Shown: one piece after another, positions 9,396 through 18,382 of the stretch
How the letters are laid out: each line of letters begins with the position of its first letter
Position numbering within the stretch: the first letter of the stretch is position 1
Origin: Bacillota bacterium
GTDB lineage: Bacteria > Bacillota > Clostridia > Acetivibrionales > DSM-1351
Direction of reading: 5' to 3'
Assembly (NCBI GenBank): GCA_023390335.1
Contig: JAEWCZ010000053.1
Coordinates: forward strand, 248,001-312,000
DNA length: 64,000 nucleotides
Notes under the pieces: model-generated
What the model saw: the letters and a program-made list of their open reading frames with translations, nothing else
Told to the model about the DNA's origin: nothing
The model's database searches: none
Made by a program: the position numbers and the translations under genes

Positions 9396-9405
9396 ATCTA
9401 TTATC

Positions 9406-10506
9406 TTACACCATACTGAAAAAATAATCGTCTATTTTAAGCCTTAAATCATGGTTGATTTTATCGACTATGTCATAATCGATTGCATCTATGTAAATAT
9501 TTTCAAGATCATCGTTAAGATCCTTCGCTTTAGAAAGATAGTGTATACCTTCTCTGATTATCCCTTTATAGTTGGCTGCAATATCCTCAAGCCTGCTTTT
9601 AAACTCTTCGTCAGTACCTGGTTTAATGGCATAGGAATATACGTCTATTATGCTATCGCTGTCCTTGGAAGGGAAATATTCATGAGGAGCGGTACTGTCA
9701 AATATAGCTGCGGATAACTCTCTGATAATAACCATATCAATACTGTCCGGATCGAAGCTGCAATGATATAACTCAACATCAAATCCCCTTTCGCGGGCTG
9801 ACTGAGCAATCTTTTTAAGCATTGTAGATTTTCCTGAACCGGGCCTGCCTTTTATAAAATATCTGTTTGACATGTCAGAAGTAAGGTCCATAACAAAATC
9901 CATGGTTCCCTTAGGGGTAGCGCCCCCGAAGAATCTGTTCTTGGTACAGGCTTGTTTACTCTGAAAATTACTACCGATTATAGTGTTAATAGTCTCTTGA
10001 GTAAGTTCATTGATTTTATTAAAGTCAATATTTGAAATGTATATCTTTTCCCATTCGTCATGAACTTTGAGGGCCTGAGAGAAAAGATTATAGGTATTAT
10101 CGTAACACAAAGCGATTTGTTTATTAATTCCAAGGATCTCATCTTTGAGAGGAATAAGCTTTTTGCTGTCCCATGCAGTTCCGAGATTTATATACTCTTC
10201 AATTGCCCCCGGGGCTCTGGGTTCTACCACGTGAGGGTATGTACCGTCTACAACGCCTATTCCCAAAGAAGGGAGAATAATACCATCCACAGAGCTATTG
10301 TCACATGGGGAATGAATGTACTCTACGTCAAAACCTCTATTGTACCATTCCTTGCCAAGTCTCTTCATGAGGGTTGATTTCCCGGTAGCAGGACCTCCTT
10401 TGAGAATAAAAAGTCTGTCCAGATAATTAATATTGTCATCCAAGTAATTTACAAATCCCTTTGATGAGTTTGCGCAGGCATAATAGTTAATAATCTTTGC
10501 ACACAA
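9406..10506 (-). CDS. Tandem P-loop ATPase (PRK06851-like)
   Basis: A protein of about 366 residues made of two related P-loop NTPase halves, one with GGPATGKST near residue 37 and one with GRPGSGKST near residue 220. Both are followed by similar segments (GFDVEYIHSPCD and GFDVELYHCSFD), which indicates an internal duplication. It matches the general layout of a clostridial family of unknown function known as PRK06851. The start is placed at the TTG at 10506 because GGAG lies 6 bases before it; a GTG at 10518 falls inside that RBS. It is a single gene, transcribed away from PEP carboxykinase. Substrate and role are unknown. Confidence 0.75.
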   Translation of the reverse strand: MCAKIINYYACANSSKGFVNYLDDNINYLDRLFILKGGPATGKSTLMKRLGKEWYNRGFDVEYIHSPCDNSSVDGIILPSLGIGVVDGTYPHVVEPRAPGAIEEYINLGTAWDSKKLIPLKDEILGINKQIALCYDNTYNLFSQALKVHDEWEKIYISNIDFNKINELTQETINTIIGSNFQSKQACTKNRFFGGATPKGTMDFVMDLTSDMSNRYFIKGRPGSGKSTMLKKIAQSARERGFDVELYHCSFDPDSIDMVIIRELSAAIFDSTAPHEYFPSKDSDSIIDVYSYAIKPGTDEEFKSRLEDIAANYKGIIREGIHYLSKAKDLNDDLENIYIDAIDYDIVDKINHDLRLKIDDYFFSMV

Positions 10507-10518
10507 AAGACACTCCAC

Positions 10519-10979
10519 CTTTCAATAACTTGGGTATTATATTTCACAATATGCGGATACTAGTAATATTGCTAAAGTCAATGACTAAAAATAGCCACTT
10601 TAACCAGGTGTGTCATGCAATATGGGAGAGCAAATTACTTCGTTTTAGTTCCCATATAATTACATTGTATGTAATTAAAAACATACAACTATACTCTATA
10701 CACCTTGGCACATCTGGCGTAAAAACCTTAAAATCTATAAATATTCTTTTGTATGAATATATATACATGAATTATTCAAATTTAAAAGTTGCATATTTGA
10801 TTGAAAAAATAAAAATGTGACAAAAAGATGTGTTGAAATTTATACAACTGTATGTTAAGATTGTTAGTGAAAAAATTATCAAATAAATTGCTTGCCAGAA
10901 ATACTGAATAGTACCTTGTTAATCACAAATACTACTCATTGATAGCAGTATATTTTTATAAATTGAAGGGAGAATTATA
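10519..10979. other. Long intergenic region upstream of PEP carboxykinase
   Basis: About 460 bases with no convincing gene. It contains a small palindrome AATTACAT-TGT-ATGTAATT at about 10659-10677 and the pckG leader with the RBS GAAGGGAG. The promoter of pckG is not clear; GTGACA near 10816 with TTATAC 17 bases later is only a weak candidate. Confidence 0.5.
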
Positions 10980-12773
10980 ATGACTACAAACAAGAAATTA
11001 GAAGCTTGGGTTAAAGAAGTTGCCGACATGTGTCAACCAGACCAAATTTACTGGTGTGACGGTTCTCAGGAAGAAAACGATCGTCTTTTAAAAGAGATGG
11101 TAGATTCCGGATTGGCTAAACCTTTAAATCCTGAAACACGTCCTGGATGCTACTCTTTCAACAGTGATCCATCTGACGTTGCTCGTGTTGAAAACAGAAC
11201 ATATATCGCTTCAAAGTCAAAGGAAGAAGCTGGACCAACTAACAACTGGATTAACCCTGACGAATTGAAGGAAACAATGAAAGGTTTGTACAAGGGTTGC
11301 ATGAAGGGAAGAACTATGTATGTAATTCCTTTCTCAATGGGACCTATTGGTTCACCAATATCAAAAATCGGTGTTGAACTTACTGACAGCCCATACGTTG
11401 TTGTTAACATGAGAATTATGACTCGTATCGGAACAAAAGTATTGGAAACTCTCGGTGACGGAGAATATGTACCATGCTTGCACTCAGTAGGAGCTCCTTT
11501 AGCTGAAGGCGAAAAAGATACAAAATGGCCTTGTGCTCCAATCGAATCAAAATACATCAGCCACTTCCCAGAAGAAAAGACTATCTGGTCTTTCGGTTCA
11601 GGATACGGCGGAAACGCTTTGCTTGGTAAGAAGTGTTTCGCTCTTCGTATAGCATCAGTTATTGCCCGTGAAGAAGGCTGGTTGGCTGAGCATATGCTTA
11701 TCCTCAAGCTTACTGATCCTAAGGGTAATGTTAAATATATCTGCGGTGCTTTCCCAAGTGCTTGCGGTAAGACCAACCTGGCTATGCTTGTTCCTACTAT
11801 TCCAGGATGGAAAGTTGAAACAATCGGTGATGATATAGCTTGGATGAAGTTCGGAAAAGACGGAAGATTGTACGCTATCAATCCTGAAGCAGGATTCTTC
11901 GGTGTTGCTCCTGGTACATCAATGGATTCAAATCCAAACGCTATGCACAGCATTGAAAAGAACACTATATTCACTAACGTTGGTATAACTGACGATAATA
12001 ATGTATGGTGGGAAGGCATGGGCGTAGATGCTCCTGCTCACTTAATTGATTGGCACGGAAAGGATTGGGCTCCAGGTTCAGAAACCCCAGCTGCTCATCC
12101 AAATGCTCGTTTTACAGCACCTGCAGAACAGTGCCCTGTTATAGCTTCTGAGTGGGAAGATCCTGCTGGAGTACCAATCTCAGCTATATTGATAGGTGGA
12201 CGTCGTCCTAGCACTATTCCATTGGTACATGAGAGCTTTGACTGGAACCACGGTGTATTCCTTGGTTCAATAATGGGTTCAGAAATCACTGCAGCGGCTA
12301 TCTCTGACAAAATCGGACAGGTTCGTCGTGACCCATTCGCAATGCTTCCATTCATCGGCTACAATGTAAATGACTATTTACAACACTGGTTAGATGTTGG
12401 TGCAGCTAGCACAGAAGATAAGCTTCCAAAGATATTCTATGTTAACTGGTTCCGTAAAGATGAGAACGGAAAATGGTTGTGGCCAGGTTATGGCGAAAAC
12501 AGCCGTGTTCTCAAGTGGATCTGTGAAAGAGTATCAGGCGAAGGTAAGGCTGTTAAGACTGAAATCGGTTACATGCCTACTGAAGATGCTATCGATGTTG
12601 AAGGTCTGGACGTTTCAGCTGAAGACATGAAAGAACTTCTCAAAGTTAAGAAGGACGAATGGCTCAAAGAAGTTGAGTCAATCAAAGCTCACTATGAGAC
12701 TTATGATATAAATAAGGTTCCTGCTGAATTGAAGAAGCAACTTGCTGATCTTGAAGCTAGATTGAAGGCTTAA
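10980..12773 (+). CDS. pckG: Phosphoenolpyruvate carboxykinase (GTP)
   Basis: A 597-residue GTP-dependent PEP carboxykinase, which interconverts oxaloacetate and PEP with GDP/GTP. In fermentative clostridia it is often thought to run toward oxaloacetate or to take part in a PEP-pyruvate bypass. The nucleotide-binding loop FPSACGKTN (about 258-266) includes the reactive Cys of the GTP type. [18 protein letters not shown] near the N-terminus, [15 protein letters not shown] and FGVAPGT are also characteristic. Length is usual for the family. Codon use is noticeably more biased than in neighbours (many GCT, GGT, CGT and AAG codons), which suggests very high expression. The gene is monocistronic, with a strong GC-rich terminator. 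Confidence 0.96.
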   Translation: MTTNKKLEAWVKEVADMCQPDQIYWCDGSQEENDRLLKEMVDSGLAKPLNPETRPGCYSFNSDPSDVARVENRTYIASKSKEEAGPTNNWINPDELKETMKGLYKGCMKGRTMYVIPFSMGPIGSPISKIGVELTDSPYVVVNMRIMTRIGTKVLETLGDGEYVPCLHSVGAPLAEGEKDTKWPCAPIESKYISHFPEEKTIWSFGSGYGGNALLGKKCFALRIASVIAREEGWLAEHMLILKLTDPKGNVKYICGAFPSACGKTNLAMLVPTIPGWKVETIGDDIAWMKFGKDGRLYAINPEAGFFGVAPGTSMDSNPNAMHSIEKNTIFTNVGITDDNNVWWEGMGVDAPAHLIDWHGKDWAPGSETPAAHPNARFTAPAEQCPVIASEWEDPAGVPISAILIGGRRPSTIPLVHESFDWNHGVFLGSIMGSEITAAAISDKIGQVRRDPFAMLPFIGYNVNDYLQHWLDVGAASTEDKLPKIFYVNWFRKDENGKWLWPGYGENSRVLKWICERVSGEGKAVKTEIGYMPTEDAIDVEGLDVSAEDMKELLKVKKDEWLKEVESIKAHYETYDINKVPAELKKQLADLEARLKA

Positions 12774-12803
12774 TTTATAAATAAATGATTTAATAAATAG
12801 ACA

Positions 12804-12836
12804 AAAACCCGGAGGCGTTAAAGCCGCCGGGTTTTT
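12804..12836 (+). terminator. Intrinsic terminator after pckG
   Basis: AAACCCGGAGGC pairs with GCCGCCGGGTTT around GTTAAA, followed by a T-run. Confidence 0.92.
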
Positions 12837-12879
12837 GCTTGTAAAAACTAATACAAAATAAATTTTATTAATGTTTTCA

Positions 12880-12936
12880 TTGACAAAAAAATACTTCGAG
12901 AGTAGAATAATAATATACTTCGTATCAAGAAGTATA
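12880..12936 (+). promoter_or_regulatory. marR promoter with overlapping operator
   Basis: TTGACA (12880-12885) and TAGAAT (12903-12908) are separated by exactly 17 bases, and the spacer contains AATACTTCG. Just downstream, at the likely transcription start, lies the inverted repeat TATACTTC (12914-12921) / GAAGTATA (12929-12936) with a 7-base spacer. This is a likely MarR autoregulatory site. Confidence 0.75.
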
Positions 12937-12948
12937 TAGGAGATTTAT

Positions 12949-13449
12949 ATGGAAAGTAGAAATGAATTGGGATATGAGACAATAATTTTTGAATACATCG
13001 ATGAATTGAAGTTTTTATTTTTTCCAGATAAGTGGAGCAGCGTTTTTTTGGATTACTCAAAAAATGAGATACTTGTCCTGCTACTTTTATATAGAAATAA
13101 AAAAGCTAATATGACTGAAATTGCCGAATATATATGTTCACCGCTCAATACTGCTACAGGTGTTGTAGCAAGGCTTGAAAAAAAGCTTATGGTAGAGAGA
13201 CTGCGGGACAAGGAGGACAGAAGAGTTGTCAATATTGTTCTGACAAAAGGCGCAGAGGATTTTATAGAACAGGAAAAAAGAACGATATCCCACTACTTTG
13301 AAGAGGTAGTTAGAATACTTTCTTATGAGGAAAAAAAAGCAGCCTTAAGTATATTCAGAAAGGTAGCTTCGGTTCTACAGCAGGACAAATCAAATAAAGT
13401 AAATGATAACAAGACTGAAACAAGAGTAAAACGGATAATAATTGAATAG
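12949..13449 (+). CDS. MarR-family transcriptional regulator
   Basis: A 166-residue winged-helix regulator. The MarR core is clear: a recognition helix region MTEIAEYICSPLNTATGVVARLEKKLMVER followed by the wing DKEDRRVVNIVLTKGAE, flanked by dimerisation helices. It is encoded just upstream of the two ArsA-like ATPases. The AATACTTCG motif in its own promoter recurs 121 bases before the first arsA gene, so it probably represses both itself and that operon. No Cys in the DNA-binding region suggests a simple thiol switch. The ligand is unknown. The C-terminus is a basic, hydrophilic extension past the usual family end. Confidence 0.85.
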   Translation: MESRNELGYETIIFEYIDELKFLFFPDKWSSVFLDYSKNEILVLLLLYRNKKANMTEIAEYICSPLNTATGVVARLEKKLMVERLRDKEDRRVVNIVLTKGAEDFIEQEKRTISHYFEEVVRILSYEEKKAALSIFRKVASVLQQDKSNKVNDNKTETRVKRIIIE

Positions 13450-13520
13450 TCAAAGCTTTTTTATAAAGTTACTTGCGGAATCATTTTGTTAAGGTGAGCT
13501 GCAAGACTATTTTTTAAATA

Positions 13521-13539
13521 AATACTTCGCAATGAGAAT
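13521..13539 (+). promoter_or_regulatory. Second AATACTTCG operator/promoter upstream of arsA pair
   Basis: AATACTTCG (13521-13529) followed 4 bases later by GAGAAT (13534-13539) reproduces the arrangement in the marR promoter, AATACTTCG-N4-TAGAAT. The matching -35 is weak (TTTTTA). It lies 34 bases before the arsA-like start codon. Confidence 0.6.
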
Positions 13540-13572
13540 AATTCACAATATGAAATATAGGAGGTAGGATTT

Positions 13573-14751
13573 ATGGGGAGAATAATTATTTTTACAGGCA
13601 AGGGTGGGGTTGGAAAAACAAGCACTGCAGCGGCACATGCGGTTAAGGCTGCGGGAATGGGAAAGAAAACCCTTCTTGTGAGTACTGACATGGCGCACAA
13701 TCTCAGTGATATATTTATGGCGGAAGTCAAAGAAGAACCGGTTCAAATCGTGAAAAACCTTGATTGCCTGGAAATTGACTCAAATTATGAAATGAACAGG
13801 CATTATGAACATATTTCAGCTGCATTTAAAAATATGATGACATTTAAAAATGAGAAAGACACTGAAACTTTTGAGGATATTGTAGTATTTCCAGGCATCG
13901 AAGAATTGTTTTCACTTCTTCGGATAAAGGAATTGTACGATACCGGGGATTACGACTTGATTATAGTGGACTGTGCTCCTACCGGAGAAACCCTGTCACT
14001 TCTGAAATTTCCGGAACTGTTTTCATGGTATATGGAAAAGCTGTTCCCAATAGGAAAGGTGGCAATGAAGGTGTTAAGGCCTATTTCAAAGGTAGCATTC
14101 AAGTTGGATATGCCCGATTCAAAAGCAATGAACGATATCGAAAAGCTATATATAAAATTGGGAGAGTTACAGGGACTGTTGAAGAACCGGGATGTGTGTA
14201 GTATCAGGTTGGTTACAATTCCTGAAAAGATGGTGGTGGAGGAGACAAAAAGAAATTATATGTACATGAACTTGTACAATTTCAATGTTGACGGCTTGTA
14301 CATTAACCGCATAATTCCCCAGGATATAGATAATAAATTCTTCGAAAGCTGGAAGCTCATTCAAGAAAATTATCTCAATGAGCTTGAGGCCTCTTTTTAC
14401 AATATCCCAACCTATAAAATTAAATGGTATGAAGTAGACATAAATGGTATAGAAGGTCTTGAGAGGATAGTTAATGATTCCTTACAAGAGAAGAATTTGT
14501 TTGAAGTCAATAACAAATCTGAAGGAGAGACCTTTGAAAAAACCGACAAAGGCTATAGGCTGAAGATTTATGTGCCTTTTACAAGTAAACAGGATTTTGA
14601 CCTTCTTGAATCGGGGACAGATATTATAATCAAAATTGGCAATTTTAAACGTAATATACCCATTCCTAATGTAATGAGAAAATATTCGGTGGTGTCAGCC
14701 AAGTTTGAATCAGAAGTGCTACGTATAGATTTTGAAAGAAAGGATGATTAG
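13573..14751 (+). CDS. ArsA/Get3-like ATPase with HSP20-like tail (first copy)
   Basis: A 392-residue ATPase of the ArsA/Get3 (SIMIBI) class. It has the deviant Walker A GKGGVGKTST (about 8-17), the switch I-like STDMAHNLSD, and DCAPTGETLSLLKFPE, matching the Get3 switch II region except that His of PTGH is Glu here. Residues about 315-392 form a beta-rich domain (YRLKIYVPF ... VLRIDFERK) like the HSP20-like domain found at the end of many bacterial ArsA proteins. No CxxC zinc site and no ArsB pump are visible, so arsenite export is unlikely. Such proteins probably work as dimers, and the second copy downstream is the obvious partner. Confidence 0.82.
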   Translation: MGRIIIFTGKGGVGKTSTAAAHAVKAAGMGKKTLLVSTDMAHNLSDIFMAEVKEEPVQIVKNLDCLEIDSNYEMNRHYEHISAAFKNMMTFKNEKDTETFEDIVVFPGIEELFSLLRIKELYDTGDYDLIIVDCAPTGETLSLLKFPELFSWYMEKLFPIGKVAMKVLRPISKVAFKLDMPDSKAMNDIEKLYIKLGELQGLLKNRDVCSIRLVTIPEKMVVEETKRNYMYMNLYNFNVDGLYINRIIPQDIDNKFFESWKLIQENYLNELEASFYNIPTYKIKWYEVDINGIEGLERIVNDSLQEKNLFEVNNKSEGETFEKTDKGYRLKIYVPFTSKQDFDLLESGTDIIIKIGNFKRNIPIPNVMRKYSVVSAKFESEVLRIDFERKDD

Positions 14752-14752
14752 T

Positions 14753-14974
14753 TTGAACAAGGAATTTATAAAAAACATAATTAAGTCTGAAATACTAAGG
14801 TATGAAGCTTTTAAAGAAATTCTCCCTAAAGATGTAAAAAGCAAATTAGAAGGATTTGAAAAGGAAGCTGTAAGCTTAATGAAGGATATTGCAATTGAAA
14901 TAGTTGCGGAGAACAGCAAGGCGGAAGATGGGGAAAGAAAAGAAGTCAGAAAGGTGTCTGTAGATTTTTCATAA
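14753..14974 (+). CDS. Small helical protein between two ArsA-like genes
   Basis: A protein of about 73 residues, highly charged and predicted helical (NKEFIKNIIKSEILRYEAF then LEGFEKEAVSLMKDIAIEIVAE), ending in a polar tail. The TTG at 14753 is chosen because AAAGGA lies 7-9 bases upstream and it follows the ArsA stop (14751) directly; an ATG at 14744 in the same frame would overlap that stop. It sits tightly between two ArsA/Get3-like genes, 21 bases before the second, so it is probably a subunit or adaptor of that system. No family was recognised. Confidence 0.65.
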   Translation: MNKEFIKNIIKSEILRYEAFKEILPKDVKSKLEGFEKEAVSLMKDIAIEIVAENSKAEDGERKEVRKVSVDFS

Positions 14975-14995
14975 TTTTAACGGAGGTATAACAAT

Positions 14996-16156
14996 ATGAG
15001 GATAATTCTATATACCGGCAAGGGTGGAGTAGGTAAAACCAGTATAGCTGCTGCCACAGCCTGCAAGATAGCCGAGAGTGGTAAACGTGTTTTGATAATC
15101 AGTACCGATCAGGCCCACAGCCTGGGGGATTCTTTTGCAACAAAGCTGTCAAATGAGTCCGTTATGCTTACAGAAAACCTTTTTGCGATGGAAATCGATT
15201 CTGTTCTTGAAAATGAGAAAATGTGGGGTAATATAAAAGGCTATATTGAAAAGCTTATGACGCTTAAAGCTGACAGTAATATCGAAACTGAAGAATTACT
15301 GGTATTTCCGGGGTTTGACGAACTCCTATCCCTTATAAGGATTAAGGAAATTTATGATGAGGGTAAATATGATGTATTAATTGTAGACTGTGCACCTACC
15401 GGAGAGACAATGTCGCTACTGAAATTTCCTGATTTGTTTAAGTGGTGGATGGAAAAATTGTTTCCAATTAAAAGAAAGGGAGCGAAGTTAGTAAAGCCTG
15501 TCATTGAAGCAACCATGAAGATTCCTATTCCCGGTGATGAGACCTTTGATGAAATTGAAAGGCTGTATTTAAAAATCGATGAACTGCATCAACTTATGCA
15601 GGACAAAGAAAAGGTAAGCATCCGTATAGTGACTACACCTGAAAAGATTGTTATAAAGGAGGCGAAGAGAAGCTTTTCATATTTGCACCTTTTTGATTAT
15701 AACGTTGATGGAATTATAATAAATAAGATATTTTCAAAGGAATCCCTCACTGGGTATTTTAAAAAATGGGATGAGATTCAAACAAGTAGTATTCAAGATA
15801 TCCTTGAAAGCTTTAACGGGATTCCCGTATTTAAACTTGAGCTTATGGACAGCGAGCTTAGAGGATATGAGGCCTTGAAGAAAGCGGGCGGATTATTATA
15901 CCCAAATATTGACCCGTATCAGGTGCTTTTCAAAGATAAAATATTTGATGTGGTAAAAGAAGCTGACGGATATACCTTTATAATAAATATGCCCTTTGTT
16001 GATAAAAATGAGTTGAAGCTGCTCCAAAAGGGTGACGAAATTACCATTTCCATAAAAAATGAAAAAAGAAGCTTCGTATTGCCTGTAAAACTACAATCCA
16101 AGGAAATTGCAGGAGCTAAATATAATGAGGGAAAATTGAATATTCATTTTGCATAA
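14996..16156 (+). CDS. ArsA/Get3-like ATPase with HSP20-like tail (second copy)
   Basis: A 386-residue paralogue of the upstream ATPase with the same order of parts: GKGGVGKTSIAAATA (about 7-21), STDQAHSLGD, DCAPTGETMSLLKFPD, a helical middle region, and a C-terminal HSP20-like beta domain (YTFIINMPF ... KLNIHFA). The two copies share many blocks but are clearly diverged, so this is an old duplication and not a recent repeat. Each is a single ATPase half, unlike the fused two-domain ArsA of E. coli plasmids. A heterodimer of the two is plausible. The RBS is GGAGG, 8-9 bases before the ATG. Client and pathway are unknown. Confidence 0.82.
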   Translation: MRIILYTGKGGVGKTSIAAATACKIAESGKRVLIISTDQAHSLGDSFATKLSNESVMLTENLFAMEIDSVLENEKMWGNIKGYIEKLMTLKADSNIETEELLVFPGFDELLSLIRIKEIYDEGKYDVLIVDCAPTGETMSLLKFPDLFKWWMEKLFPIKRKGAKLVKPVIEATMKIPIPGDETFDEIERLYLKIDELHQLMQDKEKVSIRIVTTPEKIVIKEAKRSFSYLHLFDYNVDGIIINKIFSKESLTGYFKKWDEIQTSSIQDILESFNGIPVFKLELMDSELRGYEALKKAGGLLYPNIDPYQVLFKDKIFDVVKEADGYTFIINMPFVDKNELKLLQKGDEITISIKNEKRSFVLPVKLQSKEIAGAKYNEGKLNIHFA

Positions 16157-16195
16157 TTATTTTCCATATGCTATATTTGGAATGGGGTGATACAT

Positions 16196-16870
16196 TTGAA
16201 TAAAAAAATTCTTAGCATTTTAGGCGATTATTATCATGACCACGATATAGCACATGAAGCACTTAAAAAAGCAGTTGATATGTTGAATAAATCAGGTTTT
16301 CACACCTTTGAGCTTGTTGATTCGGGTGTAGACGGACTAGAAGAAGCACTAGAAGAAGCACTATCCCAGAAATTTGACCTTGTTATATTGGGCAAGGAGA
16401 ACAGAATTAATCCCACTGATGAAGTAGTAAACAATTGGATGACTTGTGATATAGAAAAGAAAATTGTTGATTATGTAAACAATGGCGGAAGCTGGATGGC
16501 TTGGCATTCAGGTTTGGCATTGTATGATGAAACAGGAGAATATACAAAGATGATGGGCGGATACTTTTTGAACCATCCTGTTGAACACAAGATTGTTAAG
16601 TATATTCCCAAAAGTAATAGCAGTGGAATCATTCTGAAGGAATCCTTTGAGGCCATAGATGAACATTATTTTATAAAATACAATCTTGACAGCAGTCTTG
16701 CTTTTCTTGACAGCGAATCTCCTTACGGAAAATCAGTGGCAGGATGGGCCCGTGAATTCGGAGACGGAAGGATTTGCTGCCTTGCTCCTACACATAGGGA
16801 AGAGGGGCTTACAAATAAAGTAATGCTTGAGACTTTGGTGGATTGTATCTCTTGGTGCTGTAAACTGTGA
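16196..16870 (+). CDS. ThuA-like (trehalose utilisation) domain protein
   Basis: A protein of about 224 residues with a class I glutamine amidotransferase-like fold of the ThuA family: ILSILGDYYHDHD at the start, FDLVILGKENR, then YVNNGGSWMAWHSGLALYD and MMGGYFLNHPVEHK. The expected nucleophile Cys of true amidotransferases is absent, as is usual for ThuA proteins. These often accompany sugar catabolism, and the next gene is uronate isomerase, 42 bases downstream. The start is placed at the TTG at 16196 behind GGGGTG. It may be the last gene of the ArsA operon or the first of a sugar operon, since only 39 bases separate it from the ArsA stop. Confidence 0.75.
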   Translation: MNKKILSILGDYYHDHDIAHEALKKAVDMLNKSGFHTFELVDSGVDGLEEALEEALSQKFDLVILGKENRINPTDEVVNNWMTCDIEKKIVDYVNNGGSWMAWHSGLALYDETGEYTKMMGGYFLNHPVEHKIVKYIPKSNSSGIILKESFEAIDEHYFIKYNLDSSLAFLDSESPYGKSVAGWAREFGDGRICCLAPTHREEGLTNKVMLETLVDCISWCCKL

Positions 16871-16912
16871 ATATAGTTGCTTTTAGTACGACTAAATACG
16901 GAGGTGTAGTAT

Positions 16913-18304
16913 TTGTTAAACAATAATTTTATTTTAAATAGCAAAACTGCTAAATCTTTATATGAACGTTTTGCTAAAGATGCGCCGATTTATGACTATC
17001 ATTGCCATCTTTCTGCAAAAGAAATTTATGAAGATGATACTTTTGAGGATATTTCGTCAATCTGGCTTGGATATGACCATTACAAGTGGAGAACAATGCG
17101 TTATGCCGGAGTACCTGAGGAATTTATCACGGGAAAAGGAGACGGACGTACCAAATTTAAAATGTGGGCAAAAACCTGTCAAAGGCTTATGGGAAGTCCC
17201 CTTTACCATTGGGCTAATATGGAACTGGAGACTTACTTCGGAGTAAATGAAGTTCTGAAGGAAAGTAATGCAGATAAAATATACGATTACTGCAATGCAA
17301 AAATAATGGAGGATAAGCTTTCTCCTGTAAAAATGATAAGGTCTTCCAATGTAAAGCTTATTTGTACTACGGACGACCCGGTTGACTCCCTTGAATATCA
17401 TCTGCTTCTTGGAAAGAATAAGGATAAAGGATTTGATGTCTTTCCGACTTTCAGGCCGGATAATGCATTAAAAATACTAAACCATAACTTCGTTGAATAC
17501 ATAAAAAGTCTCGAGACTTCTTCAAATATAAAGATTTTAAATTATAAGGACTTGCTAGCTGCTCTAAAAAATAGAATTGAATTTTTTAGCAAGGTTGGCT
17601 GTGTGCTCTCGGATCACTCTCTTGAAAGTCTTGTTTATTTACCTACTGACGTTGAAGAGGTAGGGGTTATATTCCAAAAGAGATTAAATGGAGAGCCTAT
17701 ATCTGTTGTGGAAGCAGAAAAATATAAGCTGTATACTCTTTCTGTTTTGGCTGGAGAGTATAAGGAAGCCAGATGGGCCATGCAACTGCATATTGGAGCT
17801 ATCAGAAGCACTAATGACAATATGCTCAAAAAGGCTGGAGTTGATTCAGGGTTTGACATTATGAATGATTTTCAGATTGCTGAACCTTTAGCAAAGCTCT
17901 TTAACGACATGGATAAAAAGGATTGCCTGCCTAAGACGATATTATATACGCTTAATTCCAAGGATAATCTGGTATTGTCGTCAATACCTCACTGCTTTAC
18001 GGAAGATTGTGTTCCGGGAAAGGTGCAGTTTGGGGCAGCATGGTGGTTTAATGACCACAAGGAAGGCATAACGTCCCACCTTAAAGCTATTGCAGACCAA
18101 GGTATGTTGGCATACTTCATAGGAATGCTTACTGACTCCAGAAGTTTTCTGTCTTATGTAAGACACGATTACTTCAGAAGGATTCTCTGTTCGTTTGTCG
18201 GTGACTTTGTTGACAAGGGAGAATTTGATAGCGATGATGCAATACTTGGAGAAATTGTTGAAGGTATTTGCTATAAGAATATAGTAAGGTATTTGGGTTT
18301 ATAA
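16913..18304 (+). CDS. uxaC: Uronate (glucuronate) isomerase
   Basis: A 463-residue amidohydrolase-superfamily enzyme that converts D-glucuronate to D-fructuronate and D-galacturonate to D-tagaturonate. The N-terminal metal-ligand motif YDYHCHLSAKEI, the WLGYDHYKWRTMRYAGVPEEFITG stretch, and QLHIGAIRSTN and TDSRSFLSYVRHDYFRRIL near the end are typical of UxaC. Full length for the family. It starts at a TTG behind GGAGGTG. In a plant-wall degrader it would process uronic acids from pectin or glucuronoxylan; the other genes of that pathway (uxaB, uxuA, kdgK) are not in this window. Confidence 0.93.
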   Translation: MLNNNFILNSKTAKSLYERFAKDAPIYDYHCHLSAKEIYEDDTFEDISSIWLGYDHYKWRTMRYAGVPEEFITGKGDGRTKFKMWAKTCQRLMGSPLYHWANMELETYFGVNEVLKESNADKIYDYCNAKIMEDKLSPVKMIRSSNVKLICTTDDPVDSLEYHLLLGKNKDKGFDVFPTFRPDNALKILNHNFVEYIKSLETSSNIKILNYKDLLAALKNRIEFFSKVGCVLSDHSLESLVYLPTDVEEVGVIFQKRLNGEPISVVEAEKYKLYTLSVLAGEYKEARWAMQLHIGAIRSTNDNMLKKAGVDSGFDIMNDFQIAEPLAKLFNDMDKKDCLPKTILYTLNSKDNLVLSSIPHCFTEDCVPGKVQFGAAWWFNDHKEGITSHLKAIADQGMLAYFIGMLTDSRSFLSYVRHDYFRRILCSFVGDFVDKGEFDSDDAILGEIVEGICYKNIVRYLGL

Positions 18305-18318
18305 GGTTATTAAAAGCT

Positions 18319-18360
18319 ATAGGGTTATTTTATGGGAGTTGTCCTATAAAATAACCCTAT
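18319..18360. terminator. Bidirectional terminator after uxaC
   Basis: A perfect 15-bp stem, ATAGGGTTATTTTAT (18319-18333) with its complement (18346-18360), lies between convergent genes. Confidence 0.85.
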
Positions 18361-18382
18361 ATTATCGCTTAATTTTATATTC

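Noticed and set aside
10497..10820. A 107-codon open frame in the spacer before pckG
   Set aside because: It overlaps the start region of the minus-strand ATPase, lacks an RBS and has an implausible composition.
11150..12019. A 289-codon open frame on the minus strand opposite pckG
   Set aside because: It is a shadow of the biased codon use of PEP carboxykinase; no RBS or recognisable domain.
13573..16156. Arsenic resistance operon
   Set aside because: Although the ATPases are ArsA-like, no arsB, arsC, arsD or arsR is present, and the regulator is of MarR type.
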